Part shown: piece after piece, positions 16,738-24,656 of the stretch | Layout: every line of letters starts with the position of its first letter | How positions within the stretch are numbered: position 1 is the stretch's first letter | Origin: Croceibacterium aestuarii | GTDB taxonomy: Bacteria; Pseudomonadota; Alphaproteobacteria; Sphingomonadales; Sphingomonadaceae | Direction: 5' to 3' | Length of the DNA: 64,000 bases | NCBI RefSeq assembly: GCF_030657335.1 | Contig: NZ_CP131039.1 | Location: 186,001 to 250,000, forward strand | Notes under the pieces: generated by a model | Database searches by the model: none | Seen by the model: the letters and a program-made list of their open reading frames with translations, nothing else | Told to the model about the DNA's origin: nothing | Position numbers and translations under genes: made by a program

Positions 16738-17625
16738 TCAGTTCGACCAGCCGCGCTTGCGGATTTCGTCCGCGAGCAGCTTGACCAGAGTGATTGTGGC
16801 CGTCGGTCCGGCAACGCTGTCGGTCGAGCGGATTCGATCGATTCCGGCCTGTTTCAGCAGGTCGATTTCCGCGGCGCTCGCCAGACAATGCGTGGCGAGT
16901 GCTTCGACACGCGTAGCGCCCGCCTTGCGCAGCAGACGCGCGGCCTGCTCGAGCGTTGCGCCGCTGGAAATGACGTCGTCGATCAGCACGACCCCGCGAC
17001 CGGCGACCTCGTCGGCTCTTTCGAAAGATATCTCGACCTCACGGTCCGCGTCCCGCCGCTTCGTGCCGACGATCGCCGAAAGCCCCAGCGGCGCGGCGAT
17101 TGCTTCGACCCACTGCCGGGATTCGCCGTCCGGGCCGACGAGCACGGGATTGTCTCCTGCGTCGATCGCGCTGGAAAGAACGGGGGCAGCCGTCACGCTA
17201 ACGGCCTCGGTGCCAGGCATGATCTCTTCGAGCGAGCGAATTCGGTGGAGATGGGGATCGACCGTCAGAAGCGCATCGAAGTGTGCGGCGAGCAGCGCGC
17301 CGACCACGCGCTGGCTGACCGCCTGGCCCGGCTCAAAAGCCTTGTCCTGGCGCATGTAACACAAGTAGGGCGCGACAAGTATGAGCCTCCGGGCGCCATT
17401 CTGCCTCAGAGCGGACGCGGCCAAAAGGAGCTCGACCAACTTGGCGTTGGGATGATCGAGCGAGCGATAGAGGATCACCGTTTCGGGCGGAGGATCGACT
17501 CTGACCAGACTCTCGCCGTCGGGGAAACGGTGCAGCGCCACAGCGCCGGAAGAAACGCCCAGCTCGCCGGCCAGCCGAGCGGCCAGTTCGCCGGATTCCG
17601 GAAATCCGAAGAGTGCACAGGCCAT
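16738..17625 (-). CDS. Ribose-phosphate diphosphokinase (PRPP synthetase) homologue
   Basis: The ATG at 17625 overlaps the stop of the upstream phosphorylase (TGATG), giving 295 residues, a little shorter than the roughly 315 of housekeeping Prs. Family motifs: FPDGESLVRVD, the catalytic flexible-loop region YLCYMRQDKAFEPGQAVSQR, VDPHLHR, and the PRPP loop VVLIDDVISSGATLEQAA. Several loops differ from canonical Prs, so it is probably a second, specialised copy. Reaction of the family: ribose 5-phosphate + ATP to PRPP + AMP. Placed between an AMP/thymidine-phosphorylase-like enzyme and a ribonuclease, it may recycle ribose phosphates released from nucleotides. It is separated from the downstream beta-CASP gene by 11 nt. 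Confidence 0.85.
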   Translation of the reverse strand: MACALFGFPESGELAARLAGELGVSSGAVALHRFPDGESLVRVDPPPETVILYRSLDHPNAKLVELLLAASALRQNGARRLILVAPYLCYMRQDKAFEPGQAVSQRVVGALLAAHFDALLTVDPHLHRIRSLEEIMPGTEAVSVTAAPVLSSAIDAGDNPVLVGPDGESRQWVEAIAAPLGLSAIVGTKRRDADREVEISFERADEVAGRGVVLIDDVISSGATLEQAARLLRKAGATRVEALATHCLASAAEIDLLKQAGIDRIRSTDSVAGPTATITLVKLLADEIRKRGWSN

Positions 17626-19109
17626 CAGGCGATTCCGTAACCCGACTGCTCGGCTGCGAGCTCCCTGGCAAAGCCAAGTCCCGTTTCCGAGTGGGCGTAT
17701 ATCCGGTAGAGCGCCTCGCCGGTGCGGACCGCCGCGCCCACCTTGTGCAGCAGGTCGATCCCTGCGCCCTTGTCCATCGGGGCCCCGGCGAGCCGCGCAA
17801 TGCGCGCGATGCGCTCGCAATCGATGCTGGCGACCCTTCCGGCCCGCGGCGCCTTCACCTCGAAGTGATGGGCGCCGAGGGCAGGCGGCTTGGTGTTGCG
17901 CCCCTGTACCTCGATCAGCCGTTCCATGACCGCGAGTGCCTCGCCGGACGCCAGCAGTTCGAGCGCGCGGGCATAGCCGCGGCCTCCCTCGATCGCCGGA
18001 TCGAACTCGAGCACGTGTCCGGCCAGCAGGACGGCGCGATCGCGCAGGTCGTCCGGCGCATCGGCGTCGTTGCGCAGCACGGCCATCACGTCGCGCGCTT
18101 CGAGCACGGGCCCGATGCCGCGGCCGACCGGCTGCGAGCCGTCCGTGATCACGATGTCGGTAACGATGCCCATGTGCCGCGCGACATATTCGAACATCTT
18201 GCGGAGCCGCACCGCATCGCCCTGCGTGCGGACCTTGGCCGTCGGGCCCACGGGAATGTCGATCACGAGATGGTTCGATCCGGCCGAAACCTTCTTCGAA
18301 AGGATCGAGGCGACCATCTGCTCGTACCTGTCTAGTCTCAGCGGACGCTCGACGGTGATCAGGATATCGTCTGCCGGCGAGAGATTGACGCGCCCGCCCC
18401 AGGCGAGGACGCCCTTCTCCTGCCTGACGATTTCGACCAGGCGGTCCTCCGACAGGTCGACGTTGGCGAGCACTTCCATGGTGTCCGCCGTCCCGGACGG
18501 CGAGGTAATCGCGCGCGACGAAGTCTTCGGGCAGAGCAGACCGTGAGCGGCGACGATGGGAACGACGATCATCGAGGTGCGGTTGCCCGGAATGCCGCCG
18601 ATGCAATGCTTGTCGACCACCAGCGGGGAATCCCAATGCAGCCTGTTGCCGACGTCGACCATGGCCTCGGTCAGCGAGAGCGTCTCCTGCGTACTCATGA
18701 AGCCGGCACAGGCGACGAGGAACGCGCCGATTTCCATCGGCGAGTAGAGGTGAAGCGTGATATCCCGAATGACGGCCGAGATCTCGCTTGCGCTCAGGAC
18801 CTCGCCATCGATTTTTCGGCGCACGAATTCGAGGCTGGGCGGAGGTCGCGCCTGCTCGATCGACACCTCGCTCCCCTCGTCCATGGCCAGCCGGCGAAAG
18901 GCCTGCTCGCCGAGTCCGATTTCCCCCGCGCCCACGATGCTTTCGTCGTCGACCAGCGCCAGCGATGCGAGAATCTCCCCGCAATCGCAAAACACGCGCA
19001 GCTTGCGCAGCGCCTGGAATTGCTCGGCGGAATAGCCGTTCCCGTGGCGCAGCAGGAAAACCGTGTTTTCGGGGTGGGTATCGATCGGGATTTTGCGAAT
19101 TTTCAGCAA
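17625..19109 (-). CDS. Thymidine/AMP phosphorylase family protein (DeoA-like, long form)
   Basis: The frame is open to 19559, but the first 150 codons overlap the divergent kinase and have no coding character. The TTG at 19109 (LLKIRKIPIDTHPENTVFLL) has GAGAGGGG about 8 nt upstream. The product has 494 residues, longer than classic DeoA (about 440) and close to archaeal AMP phosphorylase, with an extra N-terminal domain of about 85 residues. The signature region reads SSRAITSPSGTADTMEV, which is the AMP-phosphorylase-like form, not the SGRGLGHTGGTLDKLE of DeoA. Other family segments are DKHCIGGIPGNRTSMIVVPI and VARHMGIVTDIVITDGSQPVGRGIGP. Predicted: phosphorolysis of nucleoside monophosphates or nucleosides to (phospho)ribose phosphates. 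First gene of the operon. Confidence 0.85.
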   Translation of the reverse strand: MLKIRKIPIDTHPENTVFLLRHGNGYSAEQFQALRKLRVFCDCGEILASLALVDDESIVGAGEIGLGEQAFRRLAMDEGSEVSIEQARPPPSLEFVRRKIDGEVLSASEISAVIRDITLHLYSPMEIGAFLVACAGFMSTQETLSLTEAMVDVGNRLHWDSPLVVDKHCIGGIPGNRTSMIVVPIVAAHGLLCPKTSSRAITSPSGTADTMEVLANVDLSEDRLVEIVRQEKGVLAWGGRVNLSPADDILITVERPLRLDRYEQMVASILSKKVSAGSNHLVIDIPVGPTAKVRTQGDAVRLRKMFEYVARHMGIVTDIVITDGSQPVGRGIGPVLEARDVMAVLRNDADAPDDLRDRAVLLAGHVLEFDPAIEGGRGYARALELLASGEALAVMERLIEVQGRNTKPPALGAHHFEVKAPRAGRVASIDCERIARIARLAGAPMDKGAGIDLLHKVGAAVRTGEALYRIYAHSETGLGFARELAAEQSGYGIA

Positions 19110-19454
19110 GTCTGCCCCTCTCTGGCATCGCTCGGTTTCTCTGTGGCTCCGGCTCGCGCCTCCATCCGTCGGGGATTTCGTCCGGCTTGCCTCGACTCCT
19201 CTGTCCTCGGAAAGCGATCTCCTTCTGCCTCGTGCGCAGCACGACAGTCGGCCGAACGTGGCCTCTCGCGAACTCGATGTCGAGGACTTCGCGCGCCGCG
19301 ACGATGCTCTCCGACGGAGCTTGCGGGCGCAAAAGCAAATCCGTTGAATCAGGCCTCGCGGCTCGATAGCGTGCCGTTCCGAAAATCCATCGGTGCGCGC
19401 CTGCCTGGGCGGCGGCCAGTGCATCTCCGGCGCAGCGCACAGGGAAACGGGTAA
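19110..19454. promoter_or_regulatory. Divergent intergenic region, salvage operon / PfkB kinase
   Basis: This 345-nt gap separates the leftward phosphorylase operon from the rightward kinase and must hold both promoters. I looked for an FNR/Anr-type dyad (TTGAT-N4-ATCAA), other long dyads and a small gene, and saw none convincing. The kinase ribosome site AGGGAAACGGG lies at about 19440-19450. Confidence 0.5.
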
Positions 19455-20420
19455 ATGTTCGAAATCGCGACCTTGACGATGAATCCGACCATCGACGTTG
19501 CGCTCGAGGTCGATCGTATCAGGCATACGCACAAGCTCCGCGGCCACAGCGAGACTCATGCCCCGGGCGGCGGGGGAATCTGCGTCGCTCGCGTGTTCGT
19601 TCGCCTCGGCGGAAATGCGCGGTGCTATTATCTATCGGGCGGCCCCATGGGTGCCGCGCTCGACGGCCTCCTCGATCTTCATCAGCTTGTCAGGAAGAGG
19701 ATTCCGATCGGCGGCGAGACGCGGCTGTGCACGACCGTGTACGACCGGGAAAGCGGCAAGGAATACCGTTTCATGGCCGAGGGGCCGGTCGTGGCGGAAG
19801 CCGAGTGGCGGGCATGTCTTGACGCGATCGCCGAGGTGCGCTGCGACTATCTCGTTGCGAGCGGATCGCTCCCGCAGGATGTGCCCGCCGATTTCTATGC
19901 CCGCGTCGCCCGTGTGGCCGAGAAGCGCGGAATCCGCTTCGTGCTCGATAGCTCCGGACCGGCGCTGGCGCAGGGCCTGGCCGGGCCACCGGTGTTCCTG
20001 GTCAAGCCGAGCCTCGGAGAATTCCGTGCCCTCACGGGGTTGCCGCTCGAAAGCGAAGACGCCATCGCGGCCGCCGCGGCCGAGTTGGCCCGCCGCGGTC
20101 CGGCCGAGCATGTCGTGGTCACCATGGGCCGGGATGGAGCACTCCTTGCCAACGCGGACGGCGTGCTGCGCCTGCCCTCGCCCCAGGTCACCACCGCCAG
20201 CGCAACCGGTGCGGGCGACAGCTTCGTTGCCGCGATGGTCCATGCGCTGGCGTCGGGCCGGGACGTGCGAGAGGCCTTCCGCTTCGGCATGGCCGGCGGC
20301 GCCGCTGCGGTGCTCACTCCCGGTTCCGGCTTGGCTCCAGCGGCGGAGATACACCGCCTCTACGAGCAAATGCGCGCGAAAGCCGCAAATGCCGGCAACG
20401 GAGAAGGGGGTGCCGGCTGA
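19455..20420 (+). CDS. PfkB-family sugar-phosphate kinase (1-phosphofructokinase/hexose kinase group)
   Basis: A 321-residue ribokinase-fold enzyme. The ATG at 19455 begins MFEIATLTMNPTIDVALEVD, the usual start of FruK/LacC/PfkB proteins. PfkB signature 1 is PGGGGICVARVFVRLGG. Signature 2, with the catalytic Asp, is TASATGAGDSFVAAMVHAL. Annotation pipelines call such proteins 1-phosphofructokinase family hexose kinases. No PTS genes are nearby. Its divergence from a phosphorylase/PRPP-synthetase pair raises the option that it phosphorylates ribose 1-phosphate or another pentose phosphate, as a PfkB-family enzyme does in archaea. That is inference; fructose 6-phosphate or fructose 1-phosphate remain the default substrates. 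Confidence 0.85.
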   Translation: MFEIATLTMNPTIDVALEVDRIRHTHKLRGHSETHAPGGGGICVARVFVRLGGNARCYYLSGGPMGAALDGLLDLHQLVRKRIPIGGETRLCTTVYDRESGKEYRFMAEGPVVAEAEWRACLDAIAEVRCDYLVASGSLPQDVPADFYARVARVAEKRGIRFVLDSSGPALAQGLAGPPVFLVKPSLGEFRALTGLPLESEDAIAAAAAELARRGPAEHVVVTMGRDGALLANADGVLRLPSPQVTTASATGAGDSFVAAMVHALASGRDVREAFRFGMAGGAAAVLTPGSGLAPAAEIHRLYEQMRAKAANAGNGEGGAG

Positions 20421-20437
20421 CGGCAGAATACCTGCCG
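20421..20437. terminator. Short hairpin between convergent PfkB kinase and SecA-like genes
   Basis: CGGCAG at 20421-20426 and CTGCCG at 20432-20437 form a perfect 6-bp stem with a 5-nt loop directly after the kinase stop, in the 61-nt gap before the convergent SecA-like stop. No T-run follows immediately on the + strand, so intrinsic termination is only possible, not clear. Confidence 0.35.
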
Positions 20438-20481
20438 AATAGGCTGTTTCCTTTCCGGGCGCACTTCATCCGCCACAGCAA

Positions 20482-22500
20482 TCAGCCGCTGAAGGACATG
20501 CTTTCGCGTAGCCGCTCCTCGGACAATTCGACCTGCCGCCGGCCCGCCGCATGGCGCCGCTCGGCCTGTGCCTGCGCCCATTTGCGCAGCCATTCGGCGG
20601 GTCCGTCGCGCACCGGCCACTGCCTCGACGAGCGCGCGAGCATGCCCGTCGCCGCGCCGCCGAAATGGACATAGAGCTCGTCGTCGAGCGCGGTGATGGC
20701 TTGCGCCGATCCGGGATCGCCCTGCCGCCCGGCGCGGCCATAGAGCTGGCGGTCGATGCGCGCGGATTCGTGGAAGGCGGTGAGGATGACGTGCAATCCG
20801 CCCGCCGCCTTCGCCTCCTCGCCCAGCTCGATATCTGTCCCGCGTCCGGCCATGTTGGTGGCCACCGTCACCGCGCCGGTCTGCCCCGCTCCGGCGACGA
20901 TCTCGGCTTCCTCGTCGTCCTGCCTTGCATTGAGCACGCGGTGGGCGATGCCGCGAAGCGACAGCGCGACCGAGACCTTTTCGGAATCCGCCACGGAGCG
21001 GGTTCCGACCAATACCGGGCGGTCGCCCTCTTCCGCCTTCACCTGCGCCACGGCGGCGCCGACAAGGCGCCATTTCTCCTCCTGCGTCCGGACCATCACG
21101 TGACCGCGGTGCTCGCGGATGCATGGGCGGTTGGTCGGCACCGGCTTCACGCGCAGCCCGTAATCGGCCCATAATTCGCCCGCCACTTCGCGCGCCGTGC
21201 CGCTCATCCCGGCGATCCGGCGATAGCGGCGGAAGAACACCTGGTAGGTGACCCGCGCCAGCGTGTTGCGCGTGCCGGTCAGCTCGACCTGCTCCTTGAC
21301 CTCGACCATCTGGTGCAAACCGCCTTCCCACGACCGGTCGGCCATGGTCCGCCCGGTCCCTTCATCGACGATCTGCACCTTGTCCTCCCGCACCACGTAA
21401 TCGCGGTCGCGCTGGAACAGGTAAAGTGCGCTGAGCGCCTGGTGCGCGAGCTGTTCGCGCGCCTGGCGGATACGCCAGGGCCGGTGCGGCAGGCCCGATG
21501 CCCGCTCGGCAATCGCGATCTTGCCGCGCTCGGTCACCTCGACGCTGCGCTCGGCGGGCTTGAGGCGGTAATGGCGGCCCTGCTCGAGATTGGCGGCGAG
21601 TTCGAGCGCCGACTGGTATAGGCCGTCATCGTCGGAGGGCACTTCGGCCGACAGGATCAACGGCGTGCGCGCCTCGTCGATGAAGATCGAATCCGCCTCG
21701 TCGACGATCGCGAAATGCAGCCCGCGCATGGTCAGCGGAGCACCGGCGCGGCCGAACAATTCGGCCACTTTGCGCCGGGTCGCCCCGCGCTGCTTGCCGA
21801 GCGCGGCCTGGTCCTTGAGGTAATCGAAGGCGATTTCCTTGTTGGTTCCGTAGACCACGTCCGCGCCATAGGCCGCGCGCCTTTCTTCGAGTTCCTTGCC
21901 TTCGACGATGAGCCCCGTCGACAGGCCGAACAGGTGATAGACAGGCTCCAGCTTGGCGAGGTCGCGCTCGGCGAGATAGTCGTTCACGGTGAAGACGTGG
22001 ACCGGCATTCCCGCGAGTGCGCCGGTGATCGCGGGAAGCAGCGCGGTAATCGTCTTGCCTTCCCCGGTCGCCATTTCGGCGATCCCGCCATCGACCATGA
22101 TCAATCCGCCCATCAGCTGCACCGGGAAATGGCGCATGCCGAGTTCGCGGAACGTCGCCTCCCGAATCAGCGCGAAGCACTCGTCGACGAGGTCATCCTT
22201 CAGCCCCTGCGAGGTCAGCCGTGCACGCATGGTGCGGCAGCGCAGGACAAAGGCCTCCTGGCCCAACGCGGGTAGATCCGCAAACCTCTCGGTCATGGCG
22301 GTGGCGCGCGCGAGCAGACGATCCTTCGCCAGCGGGGAATCGACCATCAGGCGCCCGATCGCGCGGTCGAACGGGCGGTCCCATTTCCAAGCCTTGCGCT
22401 GGCCCTTCTCGGCATAGGGGGCGATCACCGGTCCGCTCTCGCTGCGAATCTCGCGCCAGATGTCGTGCGCGCGTTCCCTTAGGCTTTCGCGATCAAGCAT
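20482..22500 (-). CDS. SecA-like translocase ATPase, short form
   Basis: The ATG at 22500 (MLDRESLRERAHDIW) overlaps the end of the M50 gene by 8 nt; the product has 672 residues. DEAD motor motifs: Walker A EMATGEGKT (142-150), TVNDYLAERD (171-180), Walker B region VDEADSIFIDEARTPLI (266-282), VDEGTGR, RIAGMSGTA and NMAGRGTDIELG (549-560), plus GRAGRQGDPG. Housekeeping SecA is about 900 residues. Here only about 70 residues follow the second motor domain, so most of the helical wing, linker and C-terminal Zn/SecB tail are missing. It is the last gene of the giant-protein operon. It could be a dedicated motor that drives the giant substrate through SecYEG or an alternative channel. An ordinary SecA function is unlikely given the truncation and location. 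Confidence 0.9.
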   Translation of the reverse strand: MLDRESLRERAHDIWREIRSESGPVIAPYAEKGQRKAWKWDRPFDRAIGRLMVDSPLAKDRLLARATAMTERFADLPALGQEAFVLRCRTMRARLTSQGLKDDLVDECFALIREATFRELGMRHFPVQLMGGLIMVDGGIAEMATGEGKTITALLPAITGALAGMPVHVFTVNDYLAERDLAKLEPVYHLFGLSTGLIVEGKELEERRAAYGADVVYGTNKEIAFDYLKDQAALGKQRGATRRKVAELFGRAGAPLTMRGLHFAIVDEADSIFIDEARTPLILSAEVPSDDDGLYQSALELAANLEQGRHYRLKPAERSVEVTERGKIAIAERASGLPHRPWRIRQAREQLAHQALSALYLFQRDRDYVVREDKVQIVDEGTGRTMADRSWEGGLHQMVEVKEQVELTGTRNTLARVTYQVFFRRYRRIAGMSGTAREVAGELWADYGLRVKPVPTNRPCIREHRGHVMVRTQEEKWRLVGAAVAQVKAEEGDRPVLVGTRSVADSEKVSVALSLRGIAHRVLNARQDDEEAEIVAGAGQTGAVTVATNMAGRGTDIELGEEAKAAGGLHVILTAFHESARIDRQLYGRAGRQGDPGSAQAITALDDELYVHFGGAATGMLARSSRQWPVRDGPAEWLRKWAQAQAERRHAAGRRQVELSEERLRESMSFSG

Positions 22501-24646
22501 CGAAGCGGGCCAGGAACATCTGCCGCACGCGCCGCGCGACCTGCCAGCCGAGCGGCTCCCAGTCGAGGCGGAAGCGGACGAAGACGCGGGTGCCAAAGGG
22601 CACGTCACGCAGTTCGGGCGGCAGTGCGATGTCGAACAGGAAAACCCGGGCGAGCGTGGTCTTGCCGTCCTGATCGCGCGGGTCGAGCGGGAAGATGCCC
22701 CCGCGCGAAGTGGCGAGGATCGGATTCGGCAAGGTGTGCGTGGCGCCGGGCACCGAGCGGACGATACGCCCTTCGAAGGTCTCGCCGGGCCGGTCCGGCA
22801 GGCGGAACGCGACGCCGTCCAGATGGCCGCGTATCAGCTCGAAATCGTCCTGCGACACCGCGATTCGCGCGACCTCGGCCGCGCCCGGCGTGACATAACC
22901 GATCAGTTCGCCCTTGTGCACGAACCGCCCCGGCAGGTCCTGCGCCGGCGCGGCGGCGAGCATGAAGCGACCGGGCGCTTGTGCCTTGACCTCGAGATCG
23001 CCGAGCCGCTGCTGCTGGATGGCAAGGCGTTCGAGCGTCTCACGCAGCGTCAGGGTGCTGACCTCGCGCTTGACCCGATCGCGGGCGAGTTCGGCATCGG
23101 CCTCGGCCTGCATTTCGCGCGCGCGCCAGCGCAATTGCTCGACCTCGGCCTGCAGCAGCGGATGCTCGGCCTCGACCAGCAATTGTCCCGGCAGCACCGT
23201 ATCGCCCTCGCGGGCGGCGATGGCGGTGATCGTACCGTCCGACCCGGCGCGCACATGCGCTTCCTCGGGCAGCCAGACCACGCCTTGGGTGTTGGCGTGA
23301 TGGGGAGCGGGCAGGACGAACAGCAGCAGCGCCAGCCCCGCCACCGCGCCGAGAGTGATACGCGCCGCGCGGCGGCGGTTGCGGTGAAGCTGCGGGCTGT
23401 TGAAGACATGACCGAACATCTTCCACAGCGGCAGGCCTACGCTTGACCAGATCGTCCACATCGCGATCACCACGCCGATGACGAAGAAGCGTTGCGCCAC
23501 CATCAGCGCGATGCCGAACATCATCACCATCCGCGCGGCAAAAGCGGCTGGGGCATAGAGGACGAACCAGCGCTTCTCTCCCGGCGTCGCCGCATAGGGC
23601 TTCACGTCGGGCGTACGGAAGACGTGCTTGTCGACGAGGTGCGACCAGTATTTGTTCGAACGCGAGGCGAGATTGGGAATTTCGAGCAGATCGGCGAGGA
23701 TGTAATAACCGTCGAAGCGCAGCAGCGGGTTGCCGTTGACCAGGATGGTCGAGATTCCAGCCACGGTGATGGTGTTGAAACAGATCGCGCGCGCGAGGCC
23801 TGGCTCCAGCCCGACCCACGCGAACATGGCCAGTGCCGCTATGAACAGCTCGGCGATCATTCCCGCCGCGCCGATCAGCGCGCGCTGCCACTTGCTCTGC
23901 AGTGCCGCGGCGGCGGAAGCATCGACATAGGGCACGGGGAACAGGACTAACATCATGATCCCCATTTCGCGCACTTCGCGGCCATTGGCCTTGGCGGCGA
24001 AACCGTGGCCGAGCTCGTGCGCGGTCTTCACCACCGGATAAACCAGCGCCATCACCAGCAGGTTCTGTGTCGACAGCACCCGGTCCCAGAGATTGTCGGT
24101 CAGCTCGCTCCAGTGTTCGCCCGCCAGCAGCAAGGCCGGCATCACCACCGCCAGCCACAGCGCCAGGCCGACCCAGCCGAATAGCGGGCGCAGATACGGC
24201 ATCATCCGCGTAAGGAACTTGTCGGGATCGACCAGCGGCACGCGAAAACTCATCGGACTCTTGAGGTTCTGCACCCACAGCTGGCGCTTCTGCTTGCGAT
24301 GACGCTTGAACAATTCCTCGGTGTCGGGGGCGGCGTCGCTCGCCAGGAGGTCGGAATTGTGCAGCTGGCCGAGCGCGGCGATGACATCGTCCTGCGTCGG
24401 CGCATCCTCGCCGATATCGTCGACCAGCTTTTCCCACAGCTCATTGACCGTGTGCTGGCCGTCAAGCCGTCCGATCAACAGGTAGGCGCCGCGCGGAAAG
24501 CGATGGACCTTGCCCGCCACTCCGTCGTCGAGAATATACCACACCTCGCCGCGATAGATGTGCCGGCGCACGCGGACATGGCCGCGCAGCTTGGGCCTCA
24601 AATGGGCGACATTGTACCAGGAGGCGCTCTGGAAGGGACTGGCCAT
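22493..24646 (-). CDS. PqqD-like / M50 metalloprotease / HlyD membrane protein
   Basis: A 717-residue polytopic protein. Residues 25-105 resemble a PqqD-type winged helix, a peptide-recognition fold (YILDDGVAGKVHRFPRGAYLL, then HTVNELWEKL). Residues 155-430 hold several membrane helices with a site-2-protease-type zinc motif AHELGHGFAAKA (His210-Glu-Leu-Gly-His214) and the second motif NPLLRFDGYY (306-315, Asp ligand). After the last helix (431-447) comes a periplasmic HlyD/biotinyl-lipoyl part (450-717) with VRAGSDGTITAIAAREGDTVLPGQLL and a coiled coil. Relatives are the putative peptide zinc metalloproteases (YydH-like). The gene starts 10 nt after the GAF-HlyD stop and overlaps secA-like by 8 nt. 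Cleavage and guiding of the giant protein during export is the natural hypothesis. Confidence 0.88.
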   Translation of the reverse strand: MASPFQSASWYNVAHLRPKLRGHVRVRRHIYRGEVWYILDDGVAGKVHRFPRGAYLLIGRLDGQHTVNELWEKLVDDIGEDAPTQDDVIAALGQLHNSDLLASDAAPDTEELFKRHRKQKRQLWVQNLKSPMSFRVPLVDPDKFLTRMMPYLRPLFGWVGLALWLAVVMPALLLAGEHWSELTDNLWDRVLSTQNLLVMALVYPVVKTAHELGHGFAAKANGREVREMGIMMLVLFPVPYVDASAAAALQSKWQRALIGAAGMIAELFIAALAMFAWVGLEPGLARAICFNTITVAGISTILVNGNPLLRFDGYYILADLLEIPNLASRSNKYWSHLVDKHVFRTPDVKPYAATPGEKRWFVLYAPAAFAARMVMMFGIALMVAQRFFVIGVVIAMWTIWSSVGLPLWKMFGHVFNSPQLHRNRRRAARITLGAVAGLALLLFVLPAPHHANTQGVVWLPEEAHVRAGSDGTITAIAAREGDTVLPGQLLVEAEHPLLQAEVEQLRWRAREMQAEADAELARDRVKREVSTLTLRETLERLAIQQQRLGDLEVKAQAPGRFMLAAAPAQDLPGRFVHKGELIGYVTPGAAEVARIAVSQDDFELIRGHLDGVAFRLPDRPGETFEGRIVRSVPGATHTLPNPILATSRGGIFPLDPRDQDGKTTLARVFLFDIALPPELRDVPFGTRVFVRFRLDWEPLGWQVARRVRQMFLARFDA

Positions 24647-24656
24647 GCCGCGCGTC

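Noticed and set aside
19110-19559. 150-codon N-terminal extension of the phosphorylase frame
   Set aside because: It overlaps the divergent kinase start and has Arg/Ser-rich non-coding character; the family N-terminus begins at the TTG at 19109 behind a ribosome site.
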